NCBI RefSeq assembly: GCF_008704205.1
Contig: NZ_VXLC01000051.1
Location: 1-64,000, forward strand
DNA length: 64,000 nucleotides
Direction of reading: 5' to 3'
DNA from: Nocardia colli
GTDB lineage: Bacteria; Actinomycetota; Actinomycetes; Mycobacteriales; Mycobacteriaceae
Shown: positions 59,661-64,000 of the stretch, in pieces
Layout of the letters: the number at the start of each line of letters is the position of its first letter
Position numbering within the stretch: position 1 is the first letter of the stretch
The notes under the pieces: model-generated
Databases searched by the model: none
Told to the model about the DNA's origin: nothing
The model's input: the letters and a program-made list of their open reading frames with translations, nothing else
Made by a program: the position numbers and the translations under genes

Positions 59661-60266
59661 CTATTTGGCCGGGAGAGCTGACTCGATGATTCCTGCGATC
59701 TCCTGGGCGTGGTCGCACGCGTTCCAGTTCGTGAGCGCGGCGGTGCTGCTCACTCGCAGGTCAATAGTCGCGTCCGGGCCGACCATGACCACGTAGCACG
59801 CTTCTTCCGCCGGCTTCCGGTACGTAATAGCATCGCGTCCGTTGACCTTGATGCCTGTGGCCCCACTGCCTTCGCGCTTCCGGAACTCCTCGAGCGTCAG
59901 ATTGGTCGAGAAAATCGTCAGCGATCCGACACCCAACGCCTGTCCGCGCACTTGTTCCTTACGGTCGAAAGCACACCCGATGAAGGCGTAGTCATCATGA
60001 ACCTGATCGCGGCGCTCTCGGGTTTTCGGTTCGAACCCAGCTTTGGCGACCGTGTCATCTCCGATCCCGACGCACGGATCGAACTTCACGGGGTCGAGAG
60101 AGTTACGCGGCTGATCCGGAGCAGGTTTGACGGAAACAGCGACACTCGGCGTCACGACGGTCGCACTGCTGGCCTCGGTGGGCTTCCCTCCGTCCTCACC
60201 ACTCGAGCAACTAACGACCACGATCGCGGTCGAGGCCAGCGCAAGAGCGATACCAGGGCGTTTCAT
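59661..60266 (-). CDS. DUF3558-family lipoprotein
   Basis: A 201-residue lipoprotein: signal IALALASTAIVVVSCSSG with a lipobox cysteine. The mature domain (VKFDPCVGIGDDTVAKAGFEPKTRERRDQVHDDYAFIGCAFDRKEQVRG... ACYVVMVGPDATIDLRVS) fits the DUF3558 pattern of paired cysteines around a compact alpha/beta fold. These proteins are abundant in Nocardia and mycobacteria and have no established function. It shares its start with the stop of the helical protein upstream by one base and converges with the lipoprotein at 58859-59641, ending 19 bases away. Confidence 0.75.
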   Translation of the reverse strand: MKRPGIALALASTAIVVVSCSSGEDGGKPTEASSATVVTPSVAVSVKPAPDQPRNSLDPVKFDPCVGIGDDTVAKAGFEPKTRERRDQVHDDYAFIGCAFDRKEQVRGQALGVGSLTIFSTNLTLEEFRKREGSGATGIKVNGRDAITYRKPAEEACYVVMVGPDATIDLRVSSTAALTNWNACDHAQEIAGIIESALPAK

Positions 60267-60661
60267 CAGGCTCCGATACCCGTCTCTTGCGTATCCCCCA
60301 GGAGCTTGACCCGACTGGCGTTAACCTGATCTGCCTCTGAGATCAGCTGTCCCGCACGCAGAAAGGCTTCCTGCAGGCGCATGGCGCCATCGATGAGCTG
60401 ACTGACCACCGCGATCCCTTCCGATGCCTTGTTCGAAAACCCTTGCTGGAGCTCCTGCCCGGAAGCAAAGCCACCGAATCCCGTGCTGTCCTTCGCCGTG
60501 CCCAGCTTGTCGCGGATCTTCCCCAGTCCGTTGATCATCTGGTCATACAGCTGAACCGCCTCCCGTGCGGCGTGCTCTTCGAACCTGATCGAGCCAGAGC
60601 GTGCTGCCTCGTTGAATGCCGCGATCTCCGCCTGACCGAGTTCGATATTCGCGCTGGTCAC
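60266..60661 (-). CDS. WXG100-like helical protein
   Basis: About 131 residues from GTG 60661, with GGGGG upstream; a TTG at 60673 is also possible. The sequence is helical without a W-x-G turn (IELGQAEIAAFNEAARSGSIRFEEHAAREAVQLYDQMINGLGKIRDKLG... GIAVVSQLIDGAMRLQEAFLRAGQLISEAD), resembling ESX substrate or partner folds. It overlaps the DUF3558 gene start by a base, and it is divergent from the PPE-like gene at 60864, from which it is 203 bp apart. A dimer partner for a PPE-like protein is a possible role. Confidence 0.6.
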   Translation of the reverse strand: MTSANIELGQAEIAAFNEAARSGSIRFEEHAAREAVQLYDQMINGLGKIRDKLGTAKDSTGFGGFASGQELQQGFSNKASEGIAVVSQLIDGAMRLQEAFLRAGQLISEADQVNASRVKLLGDTQETGIGA

Positions 60662-60863
60662 CGCTGCCCCCAATCTGCTGGCCTTTAGAGCAGATTACAC
60701 GAGCGCACCCCTCGTTCGACCGCTGCCGATAGTGCCGTCGCAGCCGCTGTGAAGTAGCCCGCGACAGCCTGCGCTCAGTGCTTCGCATGGGCTCTCAGCA
60801 GCAAAGATCTGGTCCGACGACCGTGTTAATCTTTGACGGACCGACCGGTGATGCCTAGGGGGA

Positions 60864-62597
60864 ATGACCAAGATGGGCGATCAGGACAAGCCATCCAGCC
60901 TGCCTATCCCCGGCTTGCAGGATCTGCTGGATCAACACGACGTACAGGTCGCGCGGCAGAAGTCTGTCGACTCGCAGTCGCGGTCTCGGCGCGACGACAC
61001 CGAACTCAGCAACCTCGGTGCCGGCACCGATGCGGACTACGTGCGCAGCGAAGAGCATTTCGAGGGCATGACCCTCGAAGCTATGTACGCCGCGGTGCAC
61101 GGCGGACCCGGGGGCGCCGGCGGTTTGGACGCTGCAGGCCTCCAGACGATGCGCAAGACTTGGTACGAGTGCTTCTCCGAAGTGGCTAACCTGTCGGCGT
61201 TCAACCTGATGGGGTTGAACCGGATCTTCGGCGATGGGAAGCAATGGGAAGGTGCAAGCGCTTCCGCGGCTCAGACTGCCGCCCAGCAGTATTCGGGCGT
61301 TGCCAATCAGATCAGTCGAGTGTTCGAGACGATGAGTCAGCGGCTCGATTCCCTCGCTTGGGGCGCGGAAGCGGTCAAGCTGGCCGTTCCAGAGCCGCCC
61401 GCGTCGGTGACCACGGTGCCCAACCCGGACAACCCTGTCGAGTCGATACTTCCGGGCCTGATCAATCCCGGATACGCCGATCAGGTCGACAACGCAAAAG
61501 AAGAAGCCCGACAAGCAGCCATCAGGGCGTTGAACAGCGTCTACAAGGAGACCTTTCCTCCCGCCGGGTCCGGGGTGCCCACTTACGCGGCGGTGCCGCA
61601 GATAGGTGCGAATGGCGATCCCGGTGCCGTGAACGGCGCCAACCCTCCCGGCATCAATACTGGCGCGGGTGCAGCCCCCGGCGGATCCGGCAATCCATCC
61701 AACCCTCAGGCCGCCACCGAACAGCCGCAGGGCACGGCGCCGGACCCTTCCGCGCCTCCTGCAACCCAACCGGCTGGTGTAGCGCCCACTGATACGACAC
61801 CGGCAGGCGCCCGGCCGGACAGCACGCTCAGCAGTCCCGGCACGACGACTGCGCCGGCGAGTGTGGCAGCCAGTCCCGGATCGCCGGGTACACCGGGGAC
61901 TCCTCGATTGACCGGCCCCGGCCGTGGGCCAACTGGTCTCGATATGCCGAGGCCGAGTACGAACCCGCGGCCGGGCGGTCCCGGGTCTTCGATTCCAGGA
62001 GCCCCCGGCGGGGCTGCTCCTGGGGCAGTCAGCCCAGCTTCTCGTGCGTTGTCAGCTGCACGCTCGGGAGTCGGCCCGGGTGGATCAATGGCGCCCGGCG
62101 CCGGCGGCAAGGGACGCAAGGACGGCGAGGGCGATGGGGAACATCGTGCTCCCGACTACCTGCGTGGCGTCGCCCCGGACTGGACCGAAGGTTTGGACTC
62201 CCCGGTCGAAGTCATCGGAGACAACGCGCTGCCCGACACCGATCACTACGTCAGCCTCGAGCTGCCACCAGTCGACACCGTGCGGCCGCCGACACCATCA
62301 TTCGTTGAGCCCGCCCACCGCGAGCCGCAACACCAGACCGACACCGATGTAGCACCGACTGCGAGCACACCGCAACCACCCATCACCACTCATTCAGAGC
62401 TGAAAGACGTTGACCCAGAACCAAAGCCGGCAGAATCTACTGGGTTCTCCGGCGCCGGACCATCTTTGGACGATCTCTTCGCCGAGTACGGGTGGAGCGG
62501 GGGCGACTCGACGACGTCGCCGCCCAGCGAAGCTCCCGATCCGGTCCCGTCGGGTTCGGAGGGAACGACAGCTCCAGTAAAGCCGGGCCAGCAGTAG
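60864..62597 (+). CDS. PPE-like ESX substrate with proline-rich C terminus
   Basis: A 577-residue protein. Residues ~55-190 are helical and contain LTLEAMYAAVHGGPGGAGGLDAAG, NLMGLNRIFGDGKQWEGASASAAQTAAQQYSGVANQISRVFETMSQRLDSLAWGAEAVKLAVPEPP; the WEG turn and the following helix match the PPE/WXG domain. Residues ~240-577 are low-complexity and rich in Pro, Gly, Ser and Thr, as in secreted PPE-like proteins. Its stop overlaps the EspG-like gene start by one base (TAGTG), and EspG chaperones bind precisely such proteins, which supports the type VII assignment. ATG 60864 is preceded by a GGGGGAA site. Confidence 0.75.
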   Translation: MTKMGDQDKPSSLPIPGLQDLLDQHDVQVARQKSVDSQSRSRRDDTELSNLGAGTDADYVRSEEHFEGMTLEAMYAAVHGGPGGAGGLDAAGLQTMRKTWYECFSEVANLSAFNLMGLNRIFGDGKQWEGASASAAQTAAQQYSGVANQISRVFETMSQRLDSLAWGAEAVKLAVPEPPASVTTVPNPDNPVESILPGLINPGYADQVDNAKEEARQAAIRALNSVYKETFPPAGSGVPTYAAVPQIGANGDPGAVNGANPPGINTGAGAAPGGSGNPSNPQAATEQPQGTAPDPSAPPATQPAGVAPTDTTPAGARPDSTLSSPGTTTAPASVAASPGSPGTPGTPRLTGPGRGPTGLDMPRPSTNPRPGGPGSSIPGAPGGAAPGAVSPASRALSAARSGVGPGGSMAPGAGGKGRKDGEGDGEHRAPDYLRGVAPDWTEGLDSPVEVIGDNALPDTDHYVSLELPPVDTVRPPTPSFVEPAHREPQHQTDTDVAPTASTPQPPITTHSELKDVDPEPKPAESTGFSGAGPSLDDLFAEYGWSGGDSTTSPPSEAPDPVPSGSEGTTAPVKPGQQ

Positions 62598-63358
62598 TGG
62601 AAACCCAGACGGTGTGGACGTTCACTCCGGACGAATTCGCCTGGGTCTGGACTGAAACCGGCCTCGACGAGTACCCCGAGCCGCTCAGCATCATCGAGTC
62701 GACAACGACTCAGGATGAGTACGCGCAGCTCGTAGCCGAGATCAGCGCCCGCTACCCGCGAGGCGGCGATCCTGATCTGACGGGCCCCCTCCAAGTTCTT
62801 GCGCACCCCGACCTTCGAATCATCTGCAGAGGCCGTTCCCACAACTCGCACAAGCGAGTCCGCTCGCTCGGCGCCGCCGTCGGGGAGCTCGGTGTCATCT
62901 TGTTCCAAAAGTCCGGCACAACAGCTGATTTCGGCGGAGACATCAAGCTTGTGGTCACGCGGCGAAGTCAGCTTCCCAGGCACATCGCCGCCACGATGCC
63001 CCCAGCATCGGGAGGCGCCGCCGAGCGGATGCTCGGATACACACCACGAGTCCGCGGTGACGAACCGCCGAGTTCTTGGCATCGGGCCCCGGACGGTGAG
63101 CATGCTGTCGAGGAACGCATCCGCAGCCTACTGAGGCTACGCCGTAATGCCGAGGGCCACTTCCGAATCGAACGCGTCGGAGTCGGCGGCCGTCCGCGCC
63201 CTCCGCTCTACCTGAGCTGGATCGACGTCCAGACCGGCCAGCCGGAGGCCGGCCGTTACATCATCTCGGTCACCGACAACGACACGACCGTCATGCCTGC
63301 CTCCGCCGACGTCGTAGCCCGCGAGCTGTCCCACCGTGCGGCGCTTGATCACGCCTGA
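62597..63358 (+). CDS. EspG-family ESX secretion chaperone
   Basis: A 253-residue protein from a GTG overlapping the PPE-like stop by one base. It begins TVWTFTPDEFAWVWTETGLDEYPEPLSII, a phrase typical of EspG-family N termini, and continues with the alternating strands and helices of the family (GPLQVLAHPDLRIICRGRSHNS... LRLRRNAEGHFRIERVG... GRYIISVTD). EspG proteins keep PPE-type substrates soluble and deliver them to the ESX membrane complex. The pairing with the PPE-like gene directly upstream fits. The upstream extension to 62492 in this frame lies inside the PPE-like gene. Confidence 0.78.
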   Translation: METQTVWTFTPDEFAWVWTETGLDEYPEPLSIIESTTTQDEYAQLVAEISARYPRGGDPDLTGPLQVLAHPDLRIICRGRSHNSHKRVRSLGAAVGELGVILFQKSGTTADFGGDIKLVVTRRSQLPRHIAATMPPASGGAAERMLGYTPRVRGDEPPSSWHRAPDGEHAVEERIRSLLRLRRNAEGHFRIERVGVGGRPRPPLYLSWIDVQTGQPEAGRYIISVTDNDTTVMPASADVVARELSHRAALDHA

Positions 63359-63409
63359 CGGATTCCACTCAGACTCAGCGATCCGGCGTTCCAAGGCGGT
63401 CTTCCTCCG

Positions 63410-63841
63410 TCACAGGAACGAAAAGTCCGGCAACCGCCGAGTTCCTGCTGCGATCTCGAAAGAGAGGTCGCCATAGGCCATTGCGAGTTCATCGAGGCGA
63501 TGTCGAGCATGTCGAGCATCCGCCGTCGGCGCGTTCTGCTCAGCGGCGGTATGGACGGCAACGGAGAACTGGGCAAGCCGATCGACCACCATGCCGACAG
63601 TCTCGGTGTGCAGATACGCAGCGTCGAAGGGCGGTGGTATCGCCGTAGTTACCCAAGCATCGACGCGACAGACCAACCGAGCCCGCTCGCTGTCGATCGC
63701 GCCGAAGTCCGCACTGGCATCCGTGCGTGCCTCATGCAGGCTGGCCAGTTCGTAAGCGGCTTGCAGAACAGGATGCGGTATCGCTATCGTCCCTGCGCAC
63801 GCTTGCAGGATCATGGCGTTGGACGGCAGAGGCAACATCAT
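63410..63841 (-). CDS. DUF4254-family protein
   Basis: A 143-residue helical protein from ATG 63841 (or the adjacent ATG 63838). The segment HPVLQAAYELASLHEARTD, the block ERARLVCRVDAWV, and the block LHTETVGMVVDRLAQFSVAVHTA followed by DLSFEIAAGTRRLPDFS match DUF4254, an uncharacterised family often encoded near Nocardia ESX or PPE-like loci. Its start overlaps the stop of the upstream partial gene by 4 bases (ATGA), so the two are coupled. Confidence 0.7.
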   Translation of the reverse strand: MMLPLPSNAMILQACAGTIAIPHPVLQAAYELASLHEARTDASADFGAIDSERARLVCRVDAWVTTAIPPPFDAAYLHTETVGMVVDRLAQFSVAVHTAAEQNAPTADARHARHRLDELAMAYGDLSFEIAAGTRRLPDFSFL

Positions 63842-64000
63842 GGCTGCGTCGCCATCTGACCGCTGGCGTCCCCGTCGGCCTGTGTCAGGTCAGGTCGTCG
63901 TCTGCCTGTTGACCTCCACGCAATGGCGACGACAGCAAGAACTACGACCACTGCTGCTTGGGCGCAGGGCTTGTGCCCGGCACCGGTCAGCGTTGCGTTG
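63838..64000 (-). CDS. Partial small membrane protein (3' end in window)
   Basis: A minus-strand frame runs from the right edge to a TGA at 63838-63840. The visible 53 codons encode a short helix (AAVVVVLAVVAIAW) followed by a basic, polar tail (RSTGRRRPDLTQADGDASGQMATQP). It overlaps the DUF4254 start by 4 bases, indicating an operon. The N-terminal part is outside the window, so the family cannot be named. Confidence 0.5.
   Translation of the reverse strand, partial: NATLTGAGHKPCAQAAVVVVLAVVAIAWRSTGRRRPDLTQADGDASGQMATQP

Noticed and set aside
1..64000. CRISPR array or rRNA operon
   Set aside because: No regularly spaced short repeats with unique spacers and no rRNA-like sequence were seen; the only regular repeats are the TPR units and the TetR boxes.

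Overview
The window is high-GC actinobacterial DNA, most likely from a mycolic-acid-forming genus such as Nocardia (or a close relative such as Rhodococcus). The pointers are a fatty-acyl-AMP ligase, the remnant of an antigen-85-type mycolyltransferase, a cutinase-family protein, and type VII (ESX) genes including EspG-like, PPE-like and DUF3558-like products. The genus is an inference; no rRNA or other marker is present.

Bases 1 to about 20,000 look like chromosomal accessory and catabolic DNA. They hold the tail of a SAM methyltransferase, a fatty-acyl-AMP ligase, an exported protein, and a run of wreckage: a P450 tail fused head-to-head with an alkylmercury-lyase tail, and an antigen-85-like fragment. 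A crotonase/HxlR pair is followed by a CoA-thioester catabolic cluster at 8.0-17.7 kb. That cluster has a SnoaL-like protein, thiolase, two family III CoA-transferases, an SDR, an acyl-CoA ligase, a cupin and two TetR regulators. The second TetR sits beside four evenly spaced 12-bp palindromes. An AraC-type regulator with a disrupted 3' end closes this part.

Bases 20,000 to 34,000 are a mobile and defence region. An ECF sigma factor module and a decayed tyrosine integrase lie next to a 3' fragment of a tRNA-Pro gene with its terminator, which looks like an attachment-site scar. To its right come an alpha/beta-hydrolase and a membrane-spanning NACHT NTPase that share the same adaptor domain, a helicase-nuclease fusion, wrecked IS701- and IS30-type elements, and a caspase-like STAND ATPase with a separate TPR gene. 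These look like three independent anti-phage or conflict systems.

Bases 34,400 to 39,000 carry two related GAF/PAS-like proteins, a cytochrome P450 and small orphan genes.

Bases 39,000 to 56,000 are one long, tightly overlapping + strand operon. It encodes a small DNA-binding protein, a cutinase-family protein, an M23/lytic-transglycosylase wall hydrolase, a ParA/MinD-like ATPase, VirB2-, VirB6-, SCO6880-, VirB4- and VirD4-like proteins, and accessory proteins. This is a type IV secretion or conjugation apparatus for a mycolate-bearing envelope. With the tRNA scar and defence cargo it suggests an integrative conjugative element or plasmid-derived island. No relaxase, replication gene or intact integrase is visible.

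Bases 56,000 to 64,000 encode type VII secretion substrates and helpers: a YxxxD helical-hairpin protein, a WxG protein with a large C-terminal region, lipoproteins, a PPE-like proline-rich protein, an EspG-like chaperone and a DUF4254-like protein. The ESX core ATPase and membrane genes are not in the window.
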